This document shows positions 23,301 through 38,190 of a DNA stretch of 64,000 nt, one piece after another. Positions within the stretch are counted from its first letter, which is position 1. Each line of letters opens with the position of its first letter. The notes beneath the pieces were generated by a model. The model did no database searches, had not been told where the DNA came from, and saw only the letters and a program-made list of their open reading frames with translations. Origin of the DNA: Capitulum mitella (Eukaryota; Arthropoda; Thecostraca; Pollicipedomorpha; Pollicipedidae); the NCBI GenBank assembly GCA_030062745.1, contig CP099841.1, positions 12,776,970-12,840,969 of the forward strand, read 5' to 3'. Both the position numbers and the translations under genes were made by a program.

Positions 23301-26300
23301 CCGGCTATCGGTATATTTATGTCATGTGTCTGAGTAATTGTACAGAAAGTATTTGGCTGTCTCTTACTTTCGCGCCATCATTAATGAGTAAGGAGCAGAC
23401 GAAAAAGTGGTCAGGATGGCACAACACACTACATGTACGTGCATTACTTTAATGTCCATGTTAAGAACTCTGGTGTTCATATACGTGCCTGTGGGGTTGT
23501 GAAGAAGCCTTGGCCTTGTCCTTTTTAAGACATTGTCATGGTCTCTAGATTACAACTTTCGAGTCACTTTGCCATTGGAATCAGTTCTAATTCGGATTCC
23601 GGAGACAACCATGTAATTCAACTCCGACTTTGAATTAACCACTTATGGGTGGAATAGATTCCGATTTTGACTCCGGCCGGAGGGAAAGCAGTACCGGAGT
23701 AAATTCTGATTCTTAATAATCCAATTCCTTTGGAATCGAGCAAGTCTGCTTTGAAAGAGAATCACTTTGAATCTTCACGTTTTTGAGACGTCATCATTTG
23801 TGGAGAGGCAGCGGGTGATATTAGCTGCTGTCCCAGGGATGCACAAAGAAACGTTGTTGCAAGACGCGGGCAAGTAGCTGTATGGTCTTTTGACGGACGT
23901 TTACATGTAAGCATTGCCTCCATTCATTAACAATATGCATGTTGTTTAAGATGGGCAGCAACTCCAGTCTGTCTTCATTTTAATTGCAAATTTTGTGTCG
24001 CAGGACGTCGTATTTGGCAAACCGAATGTCCCGACTCATCGGTAGGTATTTATAACCCTTAACTGAGGGCAGTTTTAACAGACATGTTATTCTACCTTAG
24101 TCATATACTATCCAAGAACATATACAGTTAGTCATCACCGGACAAGGGGTTGGCTGCCACGCCTCACAAAGGTTTCTCAGACTGCCCGCGAACGGCCCGC
24201 TCCAAGAGCCTGAGCTGACCTTACATCCTTTCGGCATATTTTCCAGAAGAAAATTTCTACGTGATCATGCCAGACCACCGCATTAGGACGTCATTCTCGA
24301 GAGCCTGCAAACCGTTCTAGATCGGATCCAAATTTTGGCTCCTTCCCCAGGAGTCTGACGAGATATGATTCCAATTTTCGATACAGGAATGTTTGTGCAA
24401 ATGCGTCACAGCACAGCGGGCCCAAGGTCATATGAGATCACCCACCACCGACTTCATATGATTTCAGAATGACGTTGAATCCGTTGTAGGGTAATTCTTG
24501 TGATTCCGATACTGATAATGAGTTGTACCTGTCTCGTTGGTTAGAACTCCAGTCTGACAAATTAACATTTTTTTGGCATTAGCAACGTAACCAAGGCTGA
24601 TAGAGACATTTGACCTTTCATTGACGCTTTAAAAGAAAAACGGTCCCTGACTACAACGGCTGGCCAGTTTTAAGAACAGGTCGTTGCAAATGTATGGTTT
24701 TTCGGCCGAAGTGCTGTAGAACTGCTGTGATGACGGCGGAGACAGAAATGGGCTTTTCACATTCCTTGTGATCTGGGAGGTCAGTACATGACTTGAAGGA
24801 ATCATATTTTGTGAGCTTCGAATTTCTTCGAACCAGGAAGAAATATAGTACACGCTCGTTTTGTTTCGTCACTGCTTCTTCATAAGCATAAGATTGAGGC
24901 GAGGTGACACACCCTCATCTGGGTCGTAGGCGAAAAACCGTAGGTCCGACGAGAGGCCAGTTGATTCCTTTATCACGACGCGTATTTATGCAGCCGTTCC
25001 CATCGCATCCCTCCTTTTCCTCGTCGAAGCGGATCCATTTTTGGAAAAGTCCAACTTGGGAGGTCTCGCGGCTGTTTTCTGAAGGGCGCGGTTTGTGCGG
25101 TCTTTCACAAAACGTTGACGGTGTGCCCCAGTGCCACGTAATCGTTTAAAAGGTAGTTCTTTAGCCTCTAAGCCCAATGTGAAAGGGCAGAGGATTGTGC
25201 TGCTCTCAACGTTTTGGGTGATTCGTTTCCATGGTTTGAATGCACTGGCCGGGGTTTGACGCTAATTGCGTAGTGTGCCTCCGTCAGCACGTCATGTGAT
25301 AAGCCAGGAACACTCGATACGTTAAGCCTGCTCATTGTCTCTGTTGTCGCTGCTACCAGGTGGCAAGCCCCGGCTGGGTTTAATCCTTCCTGTGTCGGCG
25401 TTCTGTCCGCTGTGAATAGCTGCGTGGGAGGGGGGGGGGGGAGGCAGGAAACTTGAGGCGGCCGGACCAAAAAGGAGCCGGTTCCAGAAGTTTCTTGGTT
25501 TTCTTCTGAGAGGATAAGACCACGTAAGTCTAGATTGTTGGTGGACTTTGACCATTCCGAAATAATGTTGGTTTCCGCAGTGGAAGCAGAAAATGTAGGG
25601 GTAGCAGGGCCAGGCTGGGTTAAACGGCTTTCGCTTCGTGGGTTAAAATTTCCGACTAAAACGTTTAAATACCTCATTGACAAGGAAGCATTGGTAGGGT
25701 TAACTGGGATCGTTGGAGTCACGATTTTGAGCCATTATAATAAAGGGGCCGTATTGACGTGATGTTCTCAGTCCACTGAATGCATCTGATAGATGTCTGC
25801 CGGCCCATTTGATTCCTTGAGAAAGGTCGGCAGCCACGACATTTATATCGCATATTTTCGTTTCCCACTTATCTCAGGGCAGCTCATTATAAGGCATAAC
25901 TGCAACGTCAGTAGGTACTGTCGCATATCAGGTCCTCACGGCGGCTGCTTCACGACACGAATGTCTCAGGGCTTGGAGTCAGAAATTTTTTCTTGTCGCG
26001 TGTATCTGAAGTGTGTGGCAGGCGTGTTTTTCTTTCACCGCATTGTGTATGCTATTTAGTATCAGCATTTTTACACTGCTTTCTGCGTTAGCAAGTTTTC
26101 GGAGTATGCAGGAGTGAAGAGTTTGATGTTACAGAAAAGATACCCCGTATATACCATCCCAAACTGACGTGTCTTTCACTGGCGATGTCTGTGCTCTGAA
26201 GCTTGAAGGGCACCGGGTATATCAAAATGGCCTCCAACTGCTGCTACGTGCATGCAGTTATCCCGGTGCCTCCTGGCGTGGCTTCGACCGGGGTTGTTCA

Positions 26301-29300
26301 AACGGACACCGTCTGTTATTTCAGGATCCAGTCGTCATGTCTGAACGGCTCTACCGCCAATCGATAACCCTGAGTCTTGCGATTCAGAAAATACCGCTAG
26401 CGTGTTAGTACTCTTAGAAAGTACCATGTTAGGGCTGTCACGTAAATGATGATATCGCTGGTCACGTAACACTAATACCACGACGTCGGAAAAACTGACG
26501 CCGTTTCATACATCATGTCATCGGCAGCGATGGTCCCAGAGCCTTCAACTGGATATCAAACGAAAAGTCACGATCCTCTGCATCACAAGCATGTCCTTAT
26601 GTAGCAAATGTCTGGTCAAGGCCAAGCTTGGTCAGATGAAATATTGGTCGTCGTTTACCAGCCAAAGATCGGTAATTACTCTCGGCCATTGTCATCCACG
26701 TCACAAAAAGGACTGAAGTGAAATCTTCTGATGAGCAGTTTTGCATTACATGTTCTGCATCCAGTCAAGGTGAGACTTGCTTTGGTGAGGTCAGATAAGT
26801 TTGCGTTACTCTTTCTGTCAAAAAATGATTACTCGCTGGTATGCTGAACCACGTCAAGTACAGGACTGAAGTGGCATCAGGTGGCAGTGAGGTTTGTGCT
26901 TTCTGCGCCTTATCGGGTCAAGGTCAAACCAGGCCAGGGCAAATAGTCATTCTTTTAGTCATTATATTCCGTGACAAGGAACACTAATTGCTCTCTCGTG
27001 CTCTGACAGCGTAAGGATGTGTGGATTTTAGGATGCTAAAATGACCTAAAGTGATTTGAGATGATCAGGATCATTTGGCGAGCCAGGAATGAGTACTGAA
27101 CGGTCTTGTACATACAGTGTTCTATTTTACTTCGTTTCGACATGTACCTTCCTATGGCGTAACGTGACATCACCTCACATTGCATTTGGTGAACGTTTTT
27201 AAGAAGTGCATGGAGATTTGCTTGTCTGGCTTGAACGACGGGACAGCTTGGGAGCAACCACTTCCGCCACCCAAAGTGCGAATCATGTCCATTTGTCGTC
27301 ATGCATGTGGCCCAGCATGACCTCTTATCCTGAGGATGTATATGTACACGGTTGTATATTTTCTTGGAGACCGCGTCCCACGTAAATACAAATAACTGAT
27401 GCATTATATTGGCGAGTATTATCAAAGCACGAGGCATGTTCGAGCCACCGTCCGACGAGGCAAAACATGCATATGAGGGTTCACTTATGATGGCATATCT
27501 CCATGACCTAACCCAGCATGGAAATGCTTTTGATGTTGGAATGTGTAAAATTGGTTGTTTGACGGGTACTGAAAATTTGATTGGGCTGGCTCTAACGATT
27601 GGAAAGTTATTCACGAAAAACCGATGGGGTGTCTTTTTGGACACCTCCTCATGCGGTGCCGGGTGATGATAACCTTCTTGTAACGAGTGTTTATTCCCGT
27701 AAAGGTAAATGCAACACGGTGGGGAGTGAAATGACCCAGCATAATCAAGAATCAGGGAACCTTCCCCTTGCCCAAAACACTTTCCCCAAGTTGGCAGAAT
27801 TCATGCATACTTCGATACTTCATCCTGATTGTAATATCCCTTTCCGATGCTTCGACAAGCTCTAGCTGCGAGACTTCAGTTTTCTTTGCATAATACAGAA
27901 AAAGGGCTAGTCTGTTTTGTGGTGTGTTTACTGTGTTTATCGCCCATGCTTACACGTTGCGTAAAAAAGGCTTGGTGGGGAGTTGCTTTTCAGTCGTCTT
28001 TTGAAAAATGCATGCTCTTTGAACTTTCAGGTAATGTAAAAGATAGTTAACGCATGTGGTATACTTGGCTTCGTTTTCCGTTCGTGAGCCAGCTAACCTG
28101 ATAAATTTGAACAGGCACCGATCCAGATGGGGGTGGGGTGGAATTCGTTGCCCGAACTCCGGCTTGGTTGCGTGTCGTGACGTAAAACCGTAGCATGGAC
28201 CTTTCTCTAGTTATTTTTATCTTTTTTGAACGCAGTCAAAATAACTGATACATGGAAGTAGATGGGATTACTGAAATGAAATGTAAGATGCGAAACCTGT
28301 GAATTTTTGACCAGAGTTTTGAAGATTTTGCTGTAAATTGCGACAGAGTACAAATGGAGAAGAGTAAAGCACGTTTTTGTACTAAAGCCGCAGCCGTAAC
28401 GCGAATCATGTAGTGTAATATGAACAACAGAATACGCTCATCTTGTATTTTAACTCGATCCGTCATGGCGCTCTCGCTCGAGCACGCCGTCATGGGAAAG
28501 GGGCCAATTTGACCCCCTTCCCCCTCCTAGAGTCCGAACTAATGGTGATTAAGGACTGAAAGTGGCACCTTTGGATAGGCTGGTTTTTGTCTTTTAACAC
28601 CACCTTTTTTGGCTTTCTTTGCGCGTTACGTTCCGGTCAGGTGGGGTTAAATGGAGGCATGTTATGGCATATGTTATAGCTTTTCCGACTGTCATTTGTT
28701 GTCGCCTGTAGTTTTTTTTTTGAGTGTCCTAGAAACTCGGATACGATTCAGATATTCTCTTGATAGGTATGTAACACTATCTCAAGTGACAATCGAACGG
28801 CATCCGACGTCATGTCAGATCAGGGTTCTCGCCGGTGGTTATGTGACTGCGCAGCGCGGCGGTGGCCACCGGATTTAAACATTGATATCTCAAGAAGTTG
28901 TGATCCGATTTTAAGAAATAAAATAGCTTTTGGATCGCTGATCATTTCTGGAAAAGTGCGGTGAATTCAGAAACGTAAGCGAAATCGCTCAAAGATAGTC
29001 AAGAAGTAACTGGGTGGAGGGGAGCAAATTTGCCCACTCATGACTATGTGGGCTAATCGTGCTAATCTTTTCTTCAGTTTGGTGGTGGTACAAGCCGTCA
29101 CTGCTTTGGTGCGACGTCTCCAAAGTGGTATCTGTTCTTCGTGTATTCGGATTTGTATTAAAGAAAACTTCATCCGATTAGCCTTTTTTGCACCGATGCT
29201 CCCAATGCGAACATGTGTTTTATCTTTCATCATGTTTGTCGCCTTGTATCGGCTTATTGTTTGTTGTACAGTTGCTGATATTTGTTGAAGGGAGATGTTT

Positions 29301-32300
29301 GGGAGCGTGGAACTAAACGGGAGGACAATTATTTAGGTTTTGGCAGGATTTTAAGAGGCGTATTAAAGGCCCATGCCTCGATGATGTTGAAATTCTCATA
29401 TTTCGTGGATGTTGAAGTGGTAGGTTGTTCTGTGCTGGCGAACTTGAAATAACGATCTAAAACATAACACAAAATCCCTAACAGCTCAGGAACTTCTTGC
29501 TACACCGCTCTGAGCTGAGGTATTCGGAGATCTTTGTCACCGTTCATCTGAAAAATACGTGACGTCAGTTCGTTTTCTCGGTTGCTTTACCGCTGTCAGG
29601 AAATCAGTGTCCCTTCCCTCCCCCACTGTTGCGTTTACCTGCGGAGGATTAATAGTTCCAGATTTGGGATGTTGGGCAGAAGAGTGTGAGCAATGGAAGG
29701 TCCATGTGAAGTGCATTTTGACGCAGACTCACGCATCTGAGTGCCTTGATTCCGTTCTTGGAGTTGCTACGGTTTATTAGACTGTCCCTAGTGGCTTCAT
29801 GCATTTGAAGGTTGATATTGATAGGACATTTTTTTCATGGAACTTGCATTTATTGCCATTCCACGATAACCGTATTGATATGGCATTTAACGTCGGCAAA
29901 TGCACATTGGGTCGCTTTGATCCAGGTATCTTCACCTGCAGCCCGTGATGCTGTTTTGTGAAAATCACTGTTATAGCCCTAGGCACAAAATGACCTCATA
30001 GTCGGCGCGCCCGAAAACACCAATAAACTGTTATAGCCCTAAACACTATCGGACAACATATTCCCAGCAACTGTAAGCTTTTGAACGCAGGTGGTCGTCT
30101 TAAGTCGATGCAATGTCATTTCCTCTTCAGAATAATCATGATGTTCGTTGGAAAGTGTTCCATTTTCTCGCTGTATAATCCGCATAATGGATAGATGGTA
30201 AAAATATACGTCATCTGATGTCATGTAAATGTATGATGTATTATGCTATGCTTTGTAAATATATTTCATGGCGTTGTTCCGACAGTTGCCAGTTATGTTC
30301 TGAGACGTCCGTTTTTAATAAGTTATTTTTCATATTCATTGTGACCAGCAGCATTGATCGGGTACCGTACGAAAAGAACACAGAACAACAACCCATTCTG
30401 CAGCCATGCTCTCGCATGGGACCTCGGATCTCGTACGTAGCGGGGTGACTGTGCGGAAAATCTCGGTCATAGCGCACCTGATCCTCTGACAGCCAGTGGA
30501 GCTGGTAATTCGCTCCGCGCCCGTGCGTCCTGTGTGTCTGCGTGACTTGGCTGGCCGCCGTGGCGCGGTTTGGCTCGGCGGCGAGGGCGGCGCGGCACGT
30601 CCGGGCCGCGGACCCCGTGAATCAGCCGGGGACCCCATCCCCCCGCACCACCACCCCCTGCGCCCTGTCCCCGACCCGGCCGGCCCGACCCTCGGCTGCC
30701 ACCCCCCGACCCCCCGCCCGTCGCGGGACCGGGAGGGGAGCGTCCCCCCGATAATAGTCCGCCGAGAGTGGCTGCCCGGTCTAAAAGAGGGGCGCCGGTC
30801 AGGGTCAGTCAGACGCGAGGAGTGCTCAGACGCGAGAGGTCGCCACCGGCTCCCCGACCGGCCGCGGTGCTTGGTGTGTGTTTCGGGTCCTGAGGAGCTG
30901 TTCTGCGGACGGCGGACGGTGCTGAGGCGCAGGGCGCAGTCTGCGCGGAGTATCTTTTCGTCGTTTCTGAGGACGCTTGATGTAAGTGTGCGTGCGGCGT
31001 ATGAGCCGGGCTCGGTGCGTTTGCTTACGAGTCGGCTGCCCACATTTGGGTCTTAAAACAGGATACAGCCCTCGGCGGCAGTGAGAACAAATTATCGTTG
31101 ATCGATGTAGTTTAAGAAAAGGATCATACGTGGTTCTTGCTCTTGCGATCGGCTGTATTTTGCCATGATTAAAATTTGATTCGTCGTATGACATGCTAGA
31201 GTTTTGCTTTAGCGCGAGGGAAATGATTGTACGTGCCCGTCAGACCAGTTTCTGTCAATAATCATGCTGGTCGTCGATCTGTGGCGCATAAATGGCCCAA
31301 GCGTGGTGCTGATCATCCGGAACTGGTATGAGCTGTTGAGATGAACACCTTTGCTAGTGTTTCTCGTAGTTCGCTAGAAACCATATCTCATTTACTTGAA
31401 TTATTCATTGGCATTTATGACAGTCTGCGTAGACCCTCTTCCATTTCCTGAGGATGCAAACCGAGAAAAGTCTGTGTGTCTGCGAAAAATCAAGAGTTTT
31501 CGGAGTATACTGATGTCATGCGTATTGTTACCTACTCTAGTGCATAATTCAGTTGTTCAAAGTTTTTGAGGATATTTATTTGACCAGTATGTTGATATCA
31601 TAGCTACTGAATACCGCATCAAATGTTGGTTGATGTAATTCAGTTGTTGCAAGTTTTTGATGATATTTATCCGACTGGTGTACGGAAATCATAATTACTG
31701 AGTACTAAATGAAATATTTGTTAGTATAATTTATTTATTGCGGGTTTTTTGGGATATTGACTTGACCGTTTCGTGAAAGCCATAGCCACTGAATACCAAG
31801 TGAAATATTTGTTGAAAGGTATGCTGAGAAATTTGTAACCTAAGAAATGAGTGTCACACCGACATCACATCTTCAGTCTCCGTGACTTAAAATTCGCGGA
31901 ACATAAAACAAGTTGAATATTCTGGCCTGGCTGCCAATTATTATGATTATTTTAGATGCGCCTCGATTGTATTGCGACCGTCATATTCGTCGGGCAGGAC
32001 AGCCCTTCTTCCTATTATTATTACTATTGTTTTTGAGATGCGTTTCGGTGGTAATGCGACTGTCACATTCGTCACACAGGCCAGCCGACAAGAGCATTTT
32101 AAATTACTCGTTAAAGAAAAAAAGTGCACGGCATTAATTTGAACTGCAACTAGTCTTGAGATAAGTCGGTTCCTTTCGAATGGCAATTGCGCGCCCATGC
32201 TTCAATGTGAGTGAGGCCGGTCGCTGGAGAAATGGCGTCCCTTGCACCCGGGTTCTGACTTATTTTGGGCTTTTAAAAACGTTGTCCGTTAGAAGTTGGC

Positions 32301-35300
32301 GTTCGTTCAACCTTTTAGATCGTCATGAGAGTTTCTAATAACCGAGGTTGTCAAAGAAATTTGAGTAAGTTTATAAAATATAAATCAAATATGTTTGAGA
32401 GTAAAGGTTTGATAAGTTTGATCAGTTCAAGAATTTATCCGTCGTCTGTCGGCCGATGTACGTGACCTATGTCACACCGGATTTTACGTTTGACGGGCTT
32501 CGTTCCAAAGGTTTCGAGTGACGGAGCCTGTCTGTTTCGTTTAAGTTGTCGGTTTGGCACCCATTTAAGGAATACACGCTTTGGGTACGGTGCGCTTTTC
32601 TTGAGCTAGTCTTGCTAATCGCATGCAGAACGCGCAATCCTGTGTAAGGTACAAAACGCGACAGATGCCATTTCGCATGTCATCTGTCATCGATCCCGTG
32701 TGAAAACATGAGATCAGTGGAGACATCGGATCTTTTGGAAAATGCGAGGTGTGTAAACCAATAAGTCTCCCTACCAGCGCTCGGATCCGTGGTTTCGTGA
32801 TGATGGTCAGTGGTGAGAAGCGTGTTATGCGCCACCTATATGGAAAAGCAGAAGCTCTTGTCGCGTGTCGCCATCTAGCTGACATATTTGCAACTACGGA
32901 AGGCTGCTGACGACACCCGGCTTCTTGCCCTCGTGATGCCCTATCGAAGTCGTTTGTACTGTTTTGTTGTTTTGTGTCTTTGTAATGCTCTGTCGCTTAT
33001 GGTGATGCTTCTTAACAAGGTTTCCCCGACAACCAAACGTTGCCTTGCAAGCCCGCAATCGTAATTCTGACATCGCGGATGCGGCCCGCGATGATAGAAG
33101 TAGCCTCCCAGCCCCAGGCGCGACGCGGTGCCGTCAGTGCGGCCGACTGACGCGCCCTCTGGCGTCTACCGGCAGGGCGGCGCTGGACCCGAAGGCCGGC
33201 CTGCTGAAGCCGACGTCCGGCGCCGGGCCGGCCGACGAAGGCGCCCTTCTTCGAGCCGCGGAAGCGGCGCCGCTCGGTCAGCGGCGGCGAGCGCGCCGTC
33301 GTGTCGCCGACGACGCGCCGGCCGCGGCCGGACGGCAGCCCAGCGCGTGCCGCCGAGCCCGGCGATGCGCGCGCCGCGTCGCCGCCGGCCGCGCAGTCGC
33401 CGGCCGGCAAATGGTGAGTGCCGGCACCGGGCGTGGGCGATTTGGCGGGTAGATCGACGTTTGATAGCGCGTGCGCATGGAGACTGGCCTGGCAGCCTGT
33501 CAGGGTCGCCAGTGATTCGCGGCTTTGGTTCTGTGTTTTCAGCGGTGGTGTGGGGCCCTGAATGTGAGAGCTGAGGGATTAGATGCACTTTAATTGATTC
33601 TGTTGGTGGCGTGGCGGCCATTGGAAACACGGCCGAGTCTTAAGGGTCAAGTACCAACACCGAAGCCTTTGCCAGAAAAATTTTCCCTTTGGTCCTATTG
33701 ATTACTCTGTTACGAGTTGGTTCTGGCAAGTCTCATTCCGAAATGGATGTCATATGACTCCGTAGTTATGTGGCAAGCATACATAGCACGATAAAGATGA
33801 TGAAGATAAAGAGCAAGACGAGGAAAAGAAAGATCACCACGAACACTAGTGATATCCACTAAACGATCAAACATTCTTTTATTAAATGCATTTTTTCATC
33901 GTCCTCATTTTTTGACAATTAAACATTCTTTACGTTCATTTCCTGACATTATTAAGGAACAAAATATGGTAATATTGTTAGGACTCTCGCACCAAACGCT
34001 GCTTCCTCCCGTGATGTCAGTCTTTCGATTCGATGACGGACCAACCAACACCGGAGAACAAACTCATTTTCATAGTCACTTCTCTCCCACAAATTATAGG
34101 CTCTCTCGACCAACAGCGGTCCTAAAGCATGGAATTTTCGTGTGCCACAGGAAACAAAACAGCCCTCAGAAGAGTTTAAAAAAACTTCATTTCGGATAAC
34201 CGCAGAACACATTGATGCCTTTTCCACATCGTATCGAAACCTAAATATAACGTCAAGGTCATGCTCTTTATGTCCTCGGGTTGATTTTTTTTATTGAATT
34301 CCATTTTTTTGGAATTTACGTTGTTTTGAATTGAATTAGCCCCAGTCCATAACCCGAGCATGGTATTCCTGGCGATCCGGGCGCCGTTGCTAGCCTGCCA
34401 CTTGCTTGCCCGGCTTCGCGAGGCCCGTCACTCTCATCGGTAGCGGGGGGAAATTTAGAAAATAAGAATAGGGAGTGGTGTAACCTGATGTTATTCTTGA
34501 AGTAGTGTAGAAGCCTTGGTATTTAACAGCATTGGGTCGCACGGGCATGGAAAGACACTCGAGCCTACCCATTAACGGGTAGGGGAAAAACACTTGAGAT
34601 CAACGTAACACGATAAAGCACCGGAAACCAACACTGAAGATCACACTTCTGTTTGTGTGGTTCACGTATCTGTTGCAGCTCAACTAAGATTCGCTCCCGT
34701 AATTCTATATGAGCCTCTCCAGTGTGGTTTTAGGCTTTTTAGAAAGATGCACCCGTGCCTCCTACTACCATTGCCGCCCACCTTAGCCAGGTTTCGAAGC
34801 ATTAAAAGGGAAAGGAGCAACATAGAGCATCTCGTTGAATATGTTAAAAGGTGGAGTTTCTGTTTTATTTGGTGTCTTTTTGCGATCTTCACATTTCTTC
34901 CTTGTCCACTGAGACAAAATATATTTAATCGGTGGTTAAAGAAGCCACGTTTTTAATAAGGAGAATGTCATCAACTTTGTGAAATGCGCGGTGCGCGTCT
35001 CGAGACCGATGATAAGACCAAAGTATTGAGTAAGTTCGCGAAATTCAAGCATTTTGTCGTGATATCTTAAACATTCATGACATGCTTTGTTCCGTCGTCT
35101 TTTAGCAGCATACTGACGTGCTGTTGTTGATACCGCTACCTTGCTGAATTGACATTGTTGATGATGAATTGACATTGTTGATGACCTTTCCACTCATTAT
35201 GGGATTTTTCTGACCTAAAAAGACCGTATGTCACCTTCTTCCTGATCTCGTGGTTCCGGAATTAGTGGTCGGCTCATGACCATGACGCCAGATTACACCA

Positions 35301-38134
35301 AGCGTCTTCTGATGCTCAGTCGACCATGTTTTCTCTGTTGTCGCACCCACCGTCTACGGGGGGAACGGAAATCAAAGCCTTTATGTCGTACCACTAGATG
35401 GTGCTGTGTGCTGCGTCAGGATTTGGCGTCGCCGGCATGTAGAGAGCGATGAGAATTTAATCTCTCCGTGTTCCGTAGGACATGACTGAAGATTTCTTCT
35501 CTGGTAATGCTCTGGAATTTCTGAGCAACTCAATTTGTAAAAGAACCGAAATTCATCGGAGAATGCATACCCAGTGTCTCCGATTTGTTTCTCTCCGTCC
35601 GTGCACGCGACATGGCGGTCTAGAATCGTCACCAGGGTCGAGAAAACAAAAACAGAACCACGTTCTAACAAAATGTGGTGTTGCAATGCGCCTTTGATCG
35701 AAAATTAAGTCGAAGCCTGTGACGCCTGCGCTGACGTACTAATTCAGGACCGCTTTGGCGTCTCCTGCTCAGACTGCTGTCTTGCTTCCTCAGTATTCTT
35801 TCCCGTGGTGCCTTCTTACCACACTTCCCGGGACGTTTCTGTGGGTGCTTCCCTTTGTGCCTCCCCAGTAAGCTCCCCACTAGCCCCCCCCCCCGGCCGC
35901 GTTCCCAGTAAGCTCACAGCCATTGCTCCTACTTGACACATCTTGGAACGTCTCCCCAGTTCAGCTCCCCGTTACAGCTGCCAGTGACACTATGTACCCC
36001 TCCCCAGCCCCTGTCCTGGGCTCGCGTAGGTGAGCGCCCCATCAAGCCTCCGCAGGACGTACCCAGAGATGGTACAGCGCTAGTCGTCCTGAACAGAAAC
36101 GTCATCGCTCCCGTTCCCCTGTGCAGTCGCTCGTGTGGATCGATGCGTCGTTGAAAGTTAATTGCAACGGAACCGAGGCATCGGCACTTGATCAGGTGGC
36201 TCCCGGGCCGGGGCCCCAGAGCGTCACCCGATGCCGGCCAGACGAGGGATGTTCATCAAAGCCAGATGTCGTATCCGGGCTGCGCACAGACGAACTCGGG
36301 ACAGAAAAAGACGGATCAATAGTAGCCGACCGCCGCACGGTCGGCCCTAGACCTGAAATGCCGACCGTTACCGAGATGCACCGTGTGTCCTATATGACGT
36401 TAGTTATTTTGAGTGGTGGCCGTGTTGCCGGCCGGAGTTCTTTGTTCGACGTCCTTGACGTCGTCCAGTGAGTGCGCCTGTGGCATTGCGATCGCACGAA
36501 CGGCATGGAGTTAACGAGCAAATTCTTCACTGTTTTCGGATGGATTTAATCCGAACCTTTCTGAAGTGGACGGCGTTCGGATCTGAGTCGTTATTAAGCT
36601 TTTTGTTGTAAGCATTTTGTTGGGATGCGCAGTGGACATCTCAACAAGTGCAGTTGTAGGCTGGCTTGAGGGAATCCCATAATGGTTTGCCGGGAACTCC
36701 TAGTTCACATACAAAGTTGGCATGTTCCCAATCAATTTTCTTGTGGTGGACGGTTGTATATGGTGAACTTCCTAAGTTCACAGGGGTAGTTCAGTTAGGT
36801 AGTTCAGTTCAGTTCAGTTCAGGTAGTTCAGTAGGGCTACCATAAGCTGTCTGATGTTTGCTTGGCGAAAATGTCAAGCCTCTTAAGGTGATGATCCGTA
36901 GATTGGCTGACAAATAGCCTCTTTGATGTTGTAAAGCATCATCGCTAGCTAGCGTCCAATAATTCCATACGGAATTTTGACAGCACTCGTGCGATGATGT
37001 GCACGCAGAATGCAGTGACTGTGCACGACGGCCTTTCCGATGCTGCAAGTGTCGCTGACATTGTGCAACATGCAAAGCACAGCGGCAGTGCGTTCATATT
37101 CGTTGGAGAGGCGCCGAATTAAAGCGATTATCATGCTCGCCTAGCGACCGAAAAGTGCTGGTTGGTTGGTTGGTCATTGGGGCTTAGGGGCGCACCGACT
37201 ACAAGGTCATTCGGCGCCCATCGAAAAATGCCGGCCTCGAGACCGAATAACCGCGACATTTCGTTGTCTCCCGCGATAACCGGTGTGAAGACTTGCGAGG
37301 CGAAGTGGCCCCGACGGTCGAGGGCGTCGGTAAATAACCCAAATAGCCAAAAAAAGTGATCGCTGGTTGGTGCCAAGATCAGATCGCAGTCCATCATCCT
37401 CGCTGCACTGGTGCTGTCCGCCAGTGTGTCTGCATCTTGCACTGACTCCTTTTTCACTCTGAATTGCCGTCGCCCTGCTCTTTTGCGTCCCGCCCGGCGT
37501 CCTTTCGCCTGTAGGAAGGCAGTTATTGAACAAGTGTGTTATGAAGTTGTTCCCCCCCCCCCTTGTCGCCTCTCGCTGACGGCCGTCGCTCTCTCTCTCT
37601 CTCACGCTCTCTCTCCGGCTGTGCAGGGAGGAGACGCCGCCGCGCGCCCGTCCGTCCCGGCCGGCCCGCACCACGCCGCGCCGACTGACGCCGCTGCTGG
37701 GCGCCGTGGCGCTGGCCGAGCTGCAGCGCACCAAGGTAAGGGCGAGCTGCCGCCAGCTGGCGCCGCGGCCTGGTGGCGCCGCCCGGGGCCGGCGCCACCT
37801 GAGCGCGCGCAGGTGCCTGCTCTTGGTAGCGGCGGAGACGGTTTTTTGGTGACGCGTGAGCGTCACCAGCTGGCGGATCTCTTTTTGTCTGTTGTGCACG
37901 ATTTCGCTGCCGAATTCGCTAGTGCTCTTGTAACCGTGACCGGCAAAATCGCGAGTAACTGGAGCGCTGTAGTCGGTCATGGGAGGTCGTACCAGGCGGA
38001 CACGTGTGAGGGCGCCCCAGCGTACGTCTGCCCGAGCTCGCGCCCCGGTTCAGCCTACTCTCCGCGACTCGGCGCGCACTTCGCCCCTCCACGAACACGC
38101 GCACAAAACAACACATTATATAGACCCGTGCGTC

Positions 38135-38190
<56 letters not shown>

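Noticed and set aside
27036..27644. 202-codon minus-strand frame and overlapping plus-strand frame at 27,409-27,666
   Set aside because: The two frames overlap on opposite strands, lack splice support and domains, and the segment resembles dispersed non-coding repeat sequence ending in a hairpin.
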